Source of the DNA: Mycolicibacterium diernhoferi
GTDB taxonomy: Bacteria; Actinomycetota; Actinomycetes; Mycobacteriales; Mycobacteriaceae
NCBI RefSeq assembly: GCF_019456655.1
Contig: NZ_CP080332.1
Location: 806,001-870,000, forward strand
Direction: 5' to 3'
DNA length: 64,000 bases
Part shown: positions 1-11,181 of the stretch, piece after piece
How the letters are laid out: each line of letters begins with the position of its first letter
Numbering within the stretch: the stretch's first letter is position 1
Program-made: the position numbers and the translations under genes
The notes under the pieces: model-generated
What the model saw: only the letters and a program-made list of their open reading frames with translations
Told to the model about the DNA's origin: nothing
Databases searched by the model: none

Positions 1-241
1 ACCCCAGATAACTGGGCAACCGGTTGCCGGTGATCAGCAGGAACAAGATGGTGCCGACCCCGGAGAACAGCAGGGTGGTGGCGGGCGGGAAACCGGTCAA
101 CACCGGCACCAGGAAGGTCGCGCCGAACATCGCCACCACATGCTGGGCGCCGATGCCCAGGGTGCGGGGCCAACTCAGCCGTTCATCGGGTGCGACGACA
201 TCGGCGTCGGGTCCGACGTACTTCCAGGACAGCTTGGTCAT
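1..241 (-). CDS. Uracil-xanthine permease, N-terminal part (NCS2 family), truncated by window edge
   Basis: The visible 80 residues start MTKLSWKYVGPDADVV and continue with LGIGAQHVVAMFGATFLVPV, the typical first membrane segment of nucleobase:cation symporter-2 proteins (UraA/PyrP type), which import uracil or xanthine with a cation. The remainder lies beyond the left edge. Its ATG overlaps the stop codon of the upstream amino-acid permease gene by four bases (ATGA), so the two are probably co-transcribed on the minus strand. Family assignment rests on the N-terminal signature only; substrate is not determinable. Confidence 0.8.
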   Translation of the reverse strand, partial: MTKLSWKYVGPDADVVAPDERLSWPRTLGIGAQHVVAMFGATFLVPVLTGFPPATTLLFSGVGTILFLLITGNRLPSYLG

Positions 242-1449
242 CGGAACACGGTAAACCGTCGGCCCGCATACAGCGCGGCGCCGAGCCCGACGACCCCGCA
301 CCCGGCCAGCACCGAGGCGACCGGCAGTGTGAACGCCAGCACCAGGCATCCGGCCAGCCCGGCGGCGGGCACCAGCCGTCGCCGCGGGCGCAGCGTCCAG
401 GCAGCGGCATTGGCGATCGCGTAGTACACCAGCACCGCGAACGACGAAAAGCCGATCGCCGCACGCACATCCAGGAGCGCGGCGAGCACCGCGACGATCA
501 CGCCGACGGCCACCTCGGCGCGGTGCGGGCCGCCGAAGCGCGGATGCACCGCGGCCAGGAAGGCCGGCAGATGGCGGTCTCGCGCCATGGCCAACGTCGT
601 GCGCGACACCCCGAGCACCAGCGCCAGCAGTGAACCGAGCGCGGCCACCGCCGCACCGGCGCGCACCAGCGGCGCCAGCTGCAGATGTCCGGCCGCGGTC
701 ACCGCATCGGCGAGCGGGGCAGTGGCGGTGGCCAATCCGTCGCCGCCGAGCACCGACAGCACGGCGACGGCCACCGCCGTGTACACCAGCAGGGTGATGC
801 CGAGTGCGATCGGAATGGCGCGGACGATGGTGCGGGCCGGGTCGCGCACCTCCTCACCGAGGGTCGCGATGCGGGCGTAACCGGCGAACGCGAAGAACAG
901 CAGCCCGGCTGCCTGCAGCACACCTGCCGGGCTGATGTCGGTGTGCAGACTCAGCCCGGCGGCCTCGCCGGCACCGGCGAGCACCACCACGACCGCGGCC
1001 AGTACCGCAAGCACGATCGCGACGATGATCCTGGTGAGCAGTGCCGATTTCTGCACGCCGGCATAGTTCACCGCGGTCAGCGCGACCACCGCGGCGACCG
1101 CGACCGCGTGCGCGTACTGCGGGTATGCGTAGATGCCGACCGTGAGGGCCATGGCCGCGCACGACGCGGTCTTGCCGACGATGAAACTCCAGCCGGCGGT
1201 GTAACCCCAGAAGTCACCGAGACGTTCGCGGCCGTAGACGTAGGTGCCGCCGGACTGCGGGTACACCGCGGCCAGCCGCGCCGAGGAGTTCGCGTTGCAG
1301 TACGCAACGACGGCCGCGCCCGCGAGTCCGAACAGCAGGCCGGAACCCGCCGCGGCCGCGGCCGGCCCGAGGGCTACGAAGATGCCGGCGCCGATCATCG
1401 AGCCCAGCCCGATGACGACAGCGTCGAACGTGCCCAGGCGGCGCTCCAC
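238..1449 (-). CDS. APC-superfamily amino acid permease
   Basis: The 403-residue protein is almost entirely hydrophobic, with about 12 predicted membrane helices. The N-terminus contains VIGLGSMIGAGIFVALGPAA, the characteristic G-S-M-I-G-A-G-I-F motif of TM1 of the amino acid-polyamine-organocation superfamily, and GEEVRDPARTIVRAI follows TM6 as in many APC members. It should import an amino acid or related amine across the cytoplasmic membrane; substrate unknown. It overlaps the downstream uracil permease gene by four bases. The start is the ATG right after the stop of the small membrane-protein gene upstream, two bases away, suggesting one transcription unit. Confidence 0.85.
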   Translation of the reverse strand: MERRLGTFDAVVIGLGSMIGAGIFVALGPAAAAAGSGLLFGLAGAAVVAYCNANSSARLAAVYPQSGGTYVYGRERLGDFWGYTAGWSFIVGKTASCAAMALTVGIYAYPQYAHAVAVAAVVALTAVNYAGVQKSALLTRIIVAIVLAVLAAVVVVLAGAGEAAGLSLHTDISPAGVLQAAGLLFFAFAGYARIATLGEEVRDPARTIVRAIPIALGITLLVYTAVAVAVLSVLGGDGLATATAPLADAVTAAGHLQLAPLVRAGAAVAALGSLLALVLGVSRTTLAMARDRHLPAFLAAVHPRFGGPHRAEVAVGVIVAVLAALLDVRAAIGFSSFAVLVYYAIANAAAWTLRPRRRLVPAAGLAGCLVLAFTLPVASVLAGCGVVGLGAALYAGRRFTVFR

Positions 1450-1451
1450 CT

Positions 1452-1721
1452 CTACTTGTTGCGCGCGGCGTTCACGCCCAGGTAGGCGATGTAGCCCAGC
1501 CCGCCGACGGCCGCCAGCTTGCGGGTCTTCGGGATCAGCAGGCCCACCCCGAGCGCGGTCTCGATGGTGCCGTTGGTCTTGATGTGCCGATCGGTGTCCC
1601 GCGGGAAGGCGGGCTTGGTCATCGACTCGAAAAGCTGCGGGGCCACGAAATGGGCCAGGCCCGCGCCGACCAGCGACAGACCCGCCAATGTGGCACCGGG
1701 CGAACTCTTCTTCTCGGCCAA
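1452..1721 (-). CDS. Small DoxX-like membrane protein, conserved hypothetical
   Basis: An 89-residue protein starting MAEKKSSPGATLAGLSLVGAG, with two to three hydrophobic segments (around residues 10-28, 52-64 and 68-83). The pattern GAGLAHFVAPQLFE followed by ALGVGLLIPKTRKLAAVGG resembles short DoxX-like proteins, but no catalytic residues are visible. It lies between a flavoprotein monooxygenase gene (10 bases away) and an APC permease (2 bases away) in the same direction, so it is probably in the same operon. Function unknown. Confidence 0.65.
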   Translation of the reverse strand: MAEKKSSPGATLAGLSLVGAGLAHFVAPQLFESMTKPAFPRDTDRHIKTNGTIETALGVGLLIPKTRKLAAVGGLGYIAYLGVNAARNK

Positions 1722-1731
1722 GGCAATCCTC

Positions 1732-3207
1732 TCAGTTGATCGCGTAGTCGCTCAGGGGGAACTCGGAGGCTTCCCTGATCGCCGTCTCGGTGGTGGTGGG
1801 TCGCAGCAGCGTGGGCTCCCCGGCCGGGTCGTAGTAGTAGGACCGCGCCGATGCGCAGTTGCCCAGGGTGAACAGTGAGTTGCCGAGCAGTTCGGTCATC
1901 CGGTCCAGATAGCGGGTGTTGGCTTCCTCGGTGACCTCGAAGGTGGTCGCGCCGCGCGCCTGCACCTCCCGGAACAGCCGGTCCATCAACCGCATCTGGT
2001 ATTCCATCGTGTTGAAGAAGTTCAGTCCGAGGAAGGCGTACGGGCTGGCCAGACTCAGCAGATTCGGGAAGTACGGTATCGACACGCCCTGGTAGGCCTG
2101 GAACCGGTTCTCGCGCCACCACTTTCCGAGGTTGCGGCCGTCGCGGCCGATGATCTCGATGGCCGGGAAGTTGGCTTCCCACAGATCGAACCCGGTGGCG
2201 AGCACCAGGGTGTCGATGACGTTCTTGGTGCCGTCCGTGCCGACGATGCCGTCGGATTGCACGTGGTCGATGCCGATGTCCTGCAGGTGTACGTTCGCCC
2301 TGGTGAAGGTCCGGTAGTAGCCGTTGCTGAAAGTCGGCCGCTTGCAACCGAAGTCATAGTCCGGGGTGAGCCTGCGACGAAGCTCCTTGTCCCGGACGGT
2401 GACGAAGCGGTGCAGCTTGGACAGGTCTGCGGCCGAGATGTTGCCGCGGCCACGGAACGTGCGGTAGCGCACGACGCCGATCGTCACCATCCACTCGTAG
2501 ATGGAGTCGGTGAGCCAGCGCAGCACGCGTTGTGTCGCGGGCACCCGGGCGAACAGCTTCTTCGCGCGCGGGCCGAAGCGCAGATCGATCTTGGGGACTA
2601 CCCAGATCGGGGTGCGCTGATACACCGTCAGGTCGGCCGCGGTCTTGGCCAGTTCGGGGATGAGCTGCACCGCGGTGGCGCCGGTGCCGATGACGGCGAT
2701 CCGCTGCCCGGCGGGGTCGTAGTCGTCATCCCAATCGGTGGTGTGGATGACGCGGCCCGCGAAGTTGTCGATGCCGGGGATGTCGGGGATCTTCGGCTGG
2801 GACAGGAAGCCGGTGGCCGTGATCAGGTAGCGGGCGCTGAGCACCTCGCCGCCGTTGACGGTCACCTGCCACAGTTTGGCGTCCTCGTCCCAGCGGGCAC
2901 CCTCGACCACGGTGCTGAACCGGATGTGCCGGCGTACGTCGTACTTGTCGGCGACGTCGTCCGCGTACTGCTTGATCTCCCGGCCGGTGGAGAACAGCCG
3001 CGACCAGTTCGGGTTCGGCTCGAAGAAGTACGAGTAGGTGGTGGTGGGGACGTCGACGGCCAGCCCGGGATAGTGATTCACGTACCAGGTGCCGCCGAGG
3101 TCGTCCTCGCGGTCCAGGATCACGAAGTTCTCGATACCAGACCGCTTGAGCTGGATCGCGGCACCGATACCTGCGAAACCAGCGCCCACGATTACCGCGT
3201 CAAACAT
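1732..3207 (-). CDS. Flavin-containing monooxygenase of the Baeyer-Villiger type
   Basis: 491 residues with the dinucleotide-binding motif GAGFAGIG at 8-15 for FAD, the Baeyer-Villiger fingerprint FAGRVIHTTDWD at 149-160 (consensus FxGxxxHxxxW), and a second Rossmann motif GTGATA at 174-179 for NADPH. Such enzymes insert an oxygen atom next to a ketone or oxidise heteroatoms in soluble form, and mycobacteria carry many, including EthA-like pro-drug activators. The substrate cannot be inferred. The start is the ATG placing the FAD motif at residue 8, as usual. It heads the minus-strand run continuing into the small membrane protein and the two permeases. Confidence 0.88.
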   Translation of the reverse strand: MFDAVIVGAGFAGIGAAIQLKRSGIENFVILDREDDLGGTWYVNHYPGLAVDVPTTTYSYFFEPNPNWSRLFSTGREIKQYADDVADKYDVRRHIRFSTVVEGARWDEDAKLWQVTVNGGEVLSARYLITATGFLSQPKIPDIPGIDNFAGRVIHTTDWDDDYDPAGQRIAVIGTGATAVQLIPELAKTAADLTVYQRTPIWVVPKIDLRFGPRAKKLFARVPATQRVLRWLTDSIYEWMVTIGVVRYRTFRGRGNISAADLSKLHRFVTVRDKELRRRLTPDYDFGCKRPTFSNGYYRTFTRANVHLQDIGIDHVQSDGIVGTDGTKNVIDTLVLATGFDLWEANFPAIEIIGRDGRNLGKWWRENRFQAYQGVSIPYFPNLLSLASPYAFLGLNFFNTMEYQMRLMDRLFREVQARGATTFEVTEEANTRYLDRMTELLGNSLFTLGNCASARSYYYDPAGEPTLLRPTTTETAIREASEFPLSDYAIN

Positions 3208-3234
3208 GGGTGAAACGGTACCCCAGGTAACGCA

Positions 3235-3882
3235 CTACCCCCGTAGCGATCCGGTGCGCGGGGCGTCGGTGGTGGCGATGCAGGTCACAGTGCGATCGCC
3301 GCGCTTCCACGAGTCCGCGGTCGGGTACAGCACGAACATCCCCACCTCGGGATCTGTGGTCGCCGACGGCGAGAACGCCCGCAGGGCCGGCTCGCATTTG
3401 TCCTGGTACTCGATGATCGCGGTTTCGCCCGGGAACTCGTCGCCGGGCACCGCGGCGACGTAATACACCTCACCCTTGTGCGGTTCGGAGCACGCCACCG
3501 TCTTCACCGAGGAGACCAGGCTCGCGTCGGCGGGGATCGCGGACAGGCAGTCGCCCAGGCCCACATCGGCGGCGTCGACGGTGTCCGGATCGAAGATCTC
3601 GGTCAGCTCGTCCTTGTTGGCGATGACGACGACGGTGAGCAGGGCGCCCACCATGAGCACGACCACCCCGAGGATGAGCGCGATGATCAGGCCCCAACGG
3701 GTCTTGCGGGGCGGCGGGGGCGGCTGGGGCGGCGGGTAGGACCGCCCGTAGGGATCGGAGTACGGCTGGGGCGGGGGTGGCGGGAAGTTGCCCGACGGGG
3801 GTGGCGGGAAGTTGCCCGGCGGGGGTGGTGGGAAGTTGCCCGGCGGGGGTGGCGGGAAATACCCGGCCGGCGGTTGCGTCAT
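3235..3882 (-). CDS. Proline-rich membrane protein with septum-formation-like extracytoplasmic domain
   Basis: 215 residues. The first 60 are dominated by repeats of the form FPPPPPGN, followed by basic RKTR and one membrane helix (about 64-87, WGLIIALILGVVVLMVGALL). The C-terminal domain has GDCLSAIP, TVACSEPHKGEVYYV and DKCEPALRAF, i.e. spaced cysteines and a C-x-x-P-H motif as in Septum_form-family domains of actinobacteria. This suggests a cell-envelope protein anchored with its tail outside. The start overlaps the stop of the upstream hydrolase gene by four bases, making it the last gene of the thiC-thiD-hydrolase run. The actual role is inferred only from the domain family. Confidence 0.75.
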   Translation of the reverse strand: MTQPPAGYFPPPPPGNFPPPPPGNFPPPPSGNFPPPPPQPYSDPYGRSYPPPQPPPPPRKTRWGLIIALILGVVVLMVGALLTVVVIANKDELTEIFDPDTVDAADVGLGDCLSAIPADASLVSSVKTVACSEPHKGEVYYVAAVPGDEFPGETAIIEYQDKCEPALRAFSPSATTDPEVGMFVLYPTADSWKRGDRTVTCIATTDAPRTGSLRG

Positions 3883-4491
3883 CCCACGAACCTAACCGCG
3901 GCGGCCACCGCGAGCGCCGGGACGTCCAGAGTCTTGGATGCGAGGTCGTGCCGTGCCCCGGTGACCTCGACGATGTGCGTCGGTCCGCTGACCAGGTCGG
4001 CTGCGGCGCGAATCTCCTCGATGGTCCCGAACGGGTCGGCGGTGCCGTGGGTGAACACCGTCGGCACGGTGATGGCGGGCAGATGCTCGGTACGGGCGCG
4101 TTCGGGTTTGCCCGGCGGGTGCAGCGGATAGGAGAACAGCGTCAGCACGTCGGGCCCGTCTCCCGCCGCGGTGACCATCGATGTCATCCGCCCGCCGTAG
4201 GAGTGCCCACCGGCCAGCACGGGGCCGTGGTCCAGCCCGCGCGCCCACGCGATCGCCTCGGCGATGCCGTCCTGATCGGAGGCGGCCGAGCCGGACGGCG
4301 GTCCCTTGGGCCGGCGACGCCGGTAGGGCAGGTTGTACCGGACCGCCAGGTACCCCTGGCGCGCCCATTCGTCGCAGACCCGCACGAGCATCGGGGAGTC
4401 CCGGTTGCCGCCCGCGCCGTGGGTGAGCACGACGACCCCGTTCGGGGTGCCCTCGGGCTCGTGCGCCACCCCGGCCAGCTCCTCCAGACCG

Positions 4492-4502
<11 letters not shown>
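3879..4502 (-). CDS. Alpha/beta hydrolase (dienelactone-hydrolase/KANL3-Tex30-like)
   Basis: 207 residues with oxyanion-region VVLTHGAGGNRDSP near residue 25, nucleophile elbow GGHSYGGRM (catalytic Ser in GHSYG), THGTADPFG supplying the probable acid, and a late histidine in GARHDLAS. This is the full triad of the alpha/beta-hydrolase fold. Substrate unknown. It overlaps thiD by 11 bases and the following proline-rich gene by 4, so it is translationally coupled within the thiamin operon; a hydrolase next to thiD is also, from memory, the arrangement in M. tuberculosis (Rv0421c). Confidence 0.8.
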
Positions 4503-6960
<2,458 letters not shown>

Positions 6961-7050
6961 ACGCGTTCAACCTAGCGCATGCGGCAGGTATTGCCGAGGA
7001 ATAGTTTGAATAGCTAACATATGTTTTTCCGATTCGTGGATCGAGATTCG

Positions 7051-8772
7051 ATGGCAACCGAGCTTGACCGGACGCGCATCCAGGAGCGCCCCTTCTACAA
7101 GTGGATCGCGCTGTCCAACACCACCTTGGGCATCCTGCTGGCCGCCATCAACGCCTCGATCGTGCTGATCTCGCTGCCCGCCATCTTCCGCGGCATCGGC
7201 CTGAACCCGTTGGCGCCGGGCAATGTCGGCTACCTGCTGTGGATGATCATGGGCTACCTGGTGGTGACGGCGGTCCTCGTCGTGCCGTTCGGCCGGCTCG
7301 GGGACATGTTCGGCCGGGTCCGCATCTACAACCTCGGGTTCGTGGTGTTCACCGTGGCGGCCGTCGCGCTGTCCTTCGACCCGTTCCAGCACGGCGGCGG
7401 CGCGGTGTGGCTGATCGCCTGGCGCGTCATCCAGGGCATCGGCGGCGCGATGCTGATGGCCTCGTCATCGGCGATCCTCACCGATGCCTTCCCCGCCAAC
7501 CAGCGCGGCATGGCGCTCGGGGTGAACATGGTGGCCGCGGTGGCCGGATCGTTCCTGGGTCTGCTCATCGGCGGCGTGTTGTCCGAGTGGCACTGGCAGG
7601 CGATCTTCTGGGTGGGAGTGCCGATCGGTGTCCTGGGCACCGTGTGGAGCGTGCGTTCGCTGCGCGAACTCGGCGTGCGCACCCCGGGGCGGCTGGACTG
7701 GGCGGGTGCGCTGTCTTTCGGGGTGGGGCTGACGGTGCTGCTGGTCGGGATCACCTACGGCATCCAGCCCTATCGCGAGGCCACGACCGGGTGGACGAAC
7801 CCGTGGGTGTACGGGTCGATCGCCGCCGGGTTGGCGATCCTGGTGGCCTTCTGCTTCATCGAACTGCGGGTCGAGCAGCCGATGGTCGACATCCGGTTGT
7901 TCCGTTCGGCGGCGTTCGGGATGGGCAATCTGGCCGGGCTGATGTCCTCGGTGGGCCGCGGCGGTCTGCAGTTCATGCTGATCATCTGGTTGCAGGGCAT
8001 CTGGCTTCCGTTGCACGGGTACAGCTTCGAGTCGACACCGCTGTGGGCCGGCATCTACCTGTTGCCCGTGACGGTCGGGTTCCTGGTGGCCGCACCGGTG
8101 GCCGGTACCCTGGCCGACCGGTTCGGTGCGCGCCCGCTGACGGTCGGCGGAATGTTGCTGATGGCGGCATCCTTCATTGCGCTGCTGCTGATCCCGGTGA
8201 ACTTCGACTACTGGATCTTCGCGGTGCTGGTGTTCCTCAACGGCCTGGGCGGCGGCATCTTCACCGCGCCCAACACGGCGGCCATCATGTCGAGCGTGCC
8301 GCCGGAGCAACGCGGCGCCGCCTCGGGTGTGCGCGCCACGTTCTTCAACGCGGGTTCGTCGCTGTCCATCGGGATCTTCTTCTCGCTGATGATCGTCGGG
8401 CTGGCCGACTCACTGCCCGGTGCGCTCAGTGCGGGACTTCAGGAGCAGGGCGTTCCGGCGGCGGTTGCGCACGAGGTCGCGCACACCCCGCCGGTGGGCA
8501 GCCTGTTCGCGGCGTTCCTGGGATACAACCCGATCGGTGAACTGCTGGAGCCCTCCGGTGCGCTGAGCGCCCCGGGCGTCAACGCCGAGGTGCTCACCGG
8601 CAAGACGTTCTTCCCCGACCTGATCACCGAACCGTTCCACTCCGGGCTGACGGTGGTGTTCCTGGCCGCCGCGGTGATGATGCTCATCGGGGCGGTGGCC
8701 TCGATGTTCAGCGCGGGTCGGTACGGCACGGTTGACCCTCTCCCCGGGGGAGAGCCCACCCTCAAGGCATGA
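7051..8772 (+). CDS. MFS transporter, 14-helix DHA2 (EmrB/QacA-like) drug:proton antiporter family
   Basis: 573 residues from this ATG (an alternative in-frame ATG lies 30 bases upstream at 7021; neither has a strong Shine-Dalgarno). The sequence has many membrane helices, motif A-like FGRLGDMFGRVRIYN between helices 2 and 3, and ADRFGARPL in the second half. A length near 570 and the ALSNTTLGILLAAINASIV first helix fit the 14-TM DHA2 branch, which exports hydrophobic toxins or metabolites at the expense of protons. It is followed by an ATGA overlap with an NTF2-like gene and then an SDR gene, forming a three-gene unit. Confidence 0.87.
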   Translation: MATELDRTRIQERPFYKWIALSNTTLGILLAAINASIVLISLPAIFRGIGLNPLAPGNVGYLLWMIMGYLVVTAVLVVPFGRLGDMFGRVRIYNLGFVVFTVAAVALSFDPFQHGGGAVWLIAWRVIQGIGGAMLMASSSAILTDAFPANQRGMALGVNMVAAVAGSFLGLLIGGVLSEWHWQAIFWVGVPIGVLGTVWSVRSLRELGVRTPGRLDWAGALSFGVGLTVLLVGITYGIQPYREATTGWTNPWVYGSIAAGLAILVAFCFIELRVEQPMVDIRLFRSAAFGMGNLAGLMSSVGRGGLQFMLIIWLQGIWLPLHGYSFESTPLWAGIYLLPVTVGFLVAAPVAGTLADRFGARPLTVGGMLLMAASFIALLLIPVNFDYWIFAVLVFLNGLGGGIFTAPNTAAIMSSVPPEQRGAASGVRATFFNAGSSLSIGIFFSLMIVGLADSLPGALSAGLQEQGVPAAVAHEVAHTPPVGSLFAAFLGYNPIGELLEPSGALSAPGVNAEVLTGKTFFPDLITEPFHSGLTVVFLAAAVMMLIGAVASMFSAGRYGTVDPLPGGEPTLKA

Positions 8773-9089
8773 AAGCTGATCCGCCAGATCTACCGGAAGC
8801 CGTCACCACCTACCTGAACGCGCCGGACACGGCCACCGCCCTCACCGCCTTCACCGCCGACGCCACGGTGACCGACGAGGGCCGCGACCACCACGGCACG
8901 GAGGAGATCCGGGCCTGGATGACGCGCGCGGCAAGCGAGTACACCTACACCACGGAATTCCTCGGTGTCGCCGGAGACCTGGATATCGTGCAGCGCCTGG
9001 AGGGGAACTTTCCCGGCGGCGTGGTCGACCTGCACTACCGGTTCACGATGGCCGGTCCGTTGATCGCGCGACTGGTGATCGAGCCATGA
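8769..9089 (+). CDS. NTF2-like / SnoaL-like small protein
   Basis: 106 residues, fully soluble. The pattern LNAPDTATALTAFTADATVTDEG followed by EEIRAWM and a beta-rich C-terminal half is that of the nuclear-transport-factor-2-like fold (SnoaL-like polyketide cyclase or isomerase relatives). The pocket function is unknown. It starts in a four-base overlap with the MFS gene and ends in a four-base overlap with the SDR gene, so the three are translationally coupled and may process and export a common compound (inference). Confidence 0.75.
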   Translation: MKADPPDLPEAVTTYLNAPDTATALTAFTADATVTDEGRDHHGTEEIRAWMTRAASEYTYTTEFLGVAGDLDIVQRLEGNFPGGVVDLHYRFTMAGPLIARLVIEP

Positions 9090-10000
9090 GCGGCCGGAAC
9101 TGGTTCATCACCGGCGGGACCCCCGGTGGCTTCGGCATCGCGTTCGCCGAGGCGGCCCTGGAGGTCGGTGACCGGGTGGTGCTGACGTCCCGGCGTCCCG
9201 CCGAACTGGACGAGTGGGCGCGCGGATACGAGGACCGGGTGCTGATCGTGCCGCTCGACGTCACCGACGCCGGTCAGGTGCAGGAAGCGGTCCGGGTCGC
9301 CGAGCAACGCTTCGGTGGCATCGACGTCGTGGTCAACAATGCCGGGCGCGGCTGGATCGGATCCATCGAAGGCATGCCCGATTCCGGGGTGCGGTCGACG
9401 TTCGAGTTGAACTTCTTCGCGGTGCTCGCGGTCCTGCGGGCGGTGCTGCCAGGAATGCGGGCCCGCGACAGCGGCTGGATCGTCAACGTGTCCTCGGTCG
9501 CCGGGCTGCACGGGGTGACGGGTTTCGGGTATTACAGCGCAAGTAAATCCGCGTTGGAGGCGGTCACCGAGGTGCTCCGCGAAGAGCTGAGCGCCACCGG
9601 TATACAGGTGCTGGCCGTCGAGCCCGGGGCGTTCCGCACCCGGGCCTACTCCGGGTTCGCCGATGTCGCGGTCGAGGAGACCGTCACCGTGTACCGGCCG
9701 ATGCTGGAACAGGTCCGCGCGGTGATGGTGGAGCAGGACGGTGCACAGCCGGGTGATCCGCAGCGCGGCGCGCGTGCGGTCATCGCGGCCATGGCGCACA
9801 ACCCGCCGCCGCGGCGACTGGTGCTCGGCGGCGAGGGCTTCGATACGGTCGTGTCGACGTTGGAAGCGGCGATCCAGGACATCAGCGCTCACGAGGAGCT
9901 CTCGCGTGCAGCGGATTTCCCGGACAGCCGGAAGACCGGCCAGCCGATCTCGGTGCGCCAGTCCGCCGCGGTGGGCGTGTCGCGCGGGCCCACGCGATAG
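9086..10000 (+). CDS. Short-chain dehydrogenase/reductase
   Basis: 304 residues with N-terminal cofactor motif TGGTPGGFG (variant of TGxxxGxG, residues 9-17), NNAG, catalytic Ser in NVSSVAG and YYSASKSALE containing Y-x-x-x-K. This is a classical SDR oxidising or reducing an alcohol/ketone with NAD(P)(H). The last 112 bases overlap, tail to tail, the 3' end of the oppositely oriented MerR-family gene, so the C-terminal ~35 residues share DNA with that gene. The tail after ISAHEEL resembles no conserved SDR sequence and may reflect loss of an earlier stop codon. Confidence 0.88.
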   Translation: MSGRNWFITGGTPGGFGIAFAEAALEVGDRVVLTSRRPAELDEWARGYEDRVLIVPLDVTDAGQVQEAVRVAEQRFGGIDVVVNNAGRGWIGSIEGMPDSGVRSTFELNFFAVLAVLRAVLPGMRARDSGWIVNVSSVAGLHGVTGFGYYSASKSALEAVTEVLREELSATGIQVLAVEPGAFRTRAYSGFADVAVEETVTVYRPMLEQVRAVMVEQDGAQPGDPQRGARAVIAAMAHNPPPRRLVLGGEGFDTVVSTLEAAIQDISAHEELSRAADFPDSRKTGQPISVRQSAAVGVSRGPTR

Positions 10001-10725
10001 ACCTCCTGGATCGGGCCGTCGACGGCCAACGCGTGCGTGGCCACCCAGGCGCCCAGACGGCCGTAGGTGACGTCGATGTCATCGTGGGATCCGGCGTGCA
10101 CGGTGACCGCGAGTTCGACCGGTGGCAACTCCATGACCTCGACACGTCCGGACGGCCGGGGGGTGCGGACCGGGCGGAACACGGTCATCAGGCCGTGGCC
10201 CGCGGTGAACAGATCGTTGGCATAGTGGCCGCCGGGTGGCCCGGTGCGTTCCCCCGGTGGGAAGGCGGCGTCCAACTCGGCCATGGCCTCGTCGTACCAT
10301 GCGAGGGAATCCTGCAGATGCACAGTGCTTTTGACGGCCGCGACCGTGCGGGCCGGCAGCGTCGGCAGGTCGACCTCGATCTCGGCGGGCTCGGGATGTA
10401 CCAGGCGGCGCAGTGAGGCGACGGCGGCCTGGGTGCGGGCCAGTTCGGCTTCGAGTTGGCTCAGGTGGCCGGCGATCACCTCCTCGCGCCGGCCCGCGTC
10501 ATCGGTGGCCAGGATGCGCTTGATCTCCTGCAGTGGGACATCGAGCCGGCGAAGTTGGTGGATCACTTGAGCATTCGGAATCTGCTCGGGCGCGTAATAG
10601 CGGTAGTTCGTGAACGGGTCGATGGCGGCCGGCTCGAGAAGTCCGTCGGCGTGGTAGCGCCGCAGGGTGCGCACGCTCAGGTGCGTCAGGGTGGCGAATT
10701 CACCGATCGTCAGACGGGAGCCCAT
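9889..10725 (-). CDS. MerR-family transcriptional regulator with GyrI-like effector domain
   Basis: 278 residues from the ATG at 10725 (MGSRLTIGEFATLTHLSVRT), the canonical MerR helix-turn-helix start; a longer frame extends 306 bases upstream without coding character. Residues 1-70 form the winged HTH with RTLRRYHADGLL; a coiled-coil linker (about 78-112) is followed by an effector-binding domain of the GyrI/BmrR C-terminal type (PARTVAAVKSTV). These regulators sense hydrophobic compounds or drugs and activate exporters, so the convergent MFS-NTF2-SDR operon is a plausible target (inference). The 3' end overlaps the SDR gene by 112 bases. Confidence 0.85.
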   Translation of the reverse strand: MGSRLTIGEFATLTHLSVRTLRRYHADGLLEPAAIDPFTNYRYYAPEQIPNAQVIHQLRRLDVPLQEIKRILATDDAGRREEVIAGHLSQLEAELARTQAAVASLRRLVHPEPAEIEVDLPTLPARTVAAVKSTVHLQDSLAWYDEAMAELDAAFPPGERTGPPGGHYANDLFTAGHGLMTVFRPVRTPRPSGRVEVMELPPVELAVTVHAGSHDDIDVTYGRLGAWVATHALAVDGPIQEVYRVGPRDTPTAADWRTEIGWPVFRLSGKSAARESSS

Positions 10726-11027
10726 GGCAGGAAGCCTAGAACGGATCCTCGGCCGGTTGTCGGGTGCGGGCTGTGTTGTCGGCGCGTTCGGTGGTGCCGG
10801 CGCGGATGGCCGCTGCCGGGTTGCTTGGCCGCCACCGCGCAACCATGCCCGTCGATCAGTGCGCCTAACTGAGACCCTGCGTGGGGTAGCACTTTCCGGC
10901 GCCTGGGTTGGCGCACCTAATCGGCGGGGAATGAGACATCGGGACGTTCCGCGACGGATCGATCCAGGTCGGATCCCGTGCCTAGTGGCTCTGATATTTC
11001 TTTTCTCAACTACCATCGCAGCAAATT

Positions 11028-11067
11028 TCAAGATCGTTCAGTTGCGCGTTGAACGGGTTGATCTTGA
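11028..11067. repeat. Inverted repeat upstream of small secreted protein gene
   Basis: TCAAGATCGTTCA (11028-11040) pairs with TGAAC (11050-11054) and GATCTTGA (11060-11067), giving an 8+5 base-pair dyad with a bulge on one side. It lies about 70-110 bases upstream of the probable -10 element of the 11182 gene, so it could be an operator or the end of an unseen transcript. No regulator can be named. Confidence 0.4.
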
Positions 11068-11138
11068 AGCGACCTCCAGCGGCGAGCGTTGCCGCGATGA
11101 CCTGGAAAAATATGCGTGCTTTGCGGCGCGACACCTTG

Positions 11139-11144
11139 TACAGT
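11139..11144 (+). promoter_or_regulatory. Probable -10 element of the 11182 secreted protein gene
   Basis: TACAGT preceded by TTG lies 37 bases before the ATG. The paralogous gene at 11850 has a TATGGT hexamer 38 bases before its ATG, and both leaders end in the shared string TAGCAAATG after a G-rich ribosome-binding stretch. The conserved spacing is the main support; no good -35 hexamer is seen. Confidence 0.4.
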
Positions 11145-11181
11145 TGGCGCGGGGATTCACCAAGCAGTGGGGGTTTAGCAA

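Larger units (their letters stand above)
10726..11181. other. 456-bp intergenic region between merR-like gene and small secreted gene
   Basis: No convincing gene in either strand. The right half is locally AT-rich (around 10990-11035) compared with the surroundings. It holds an inverted repeat (11028-11067) and a likely -10 element (11139-11144), described separately. The rest shows nothing recognisable. Confidence 0.5.
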
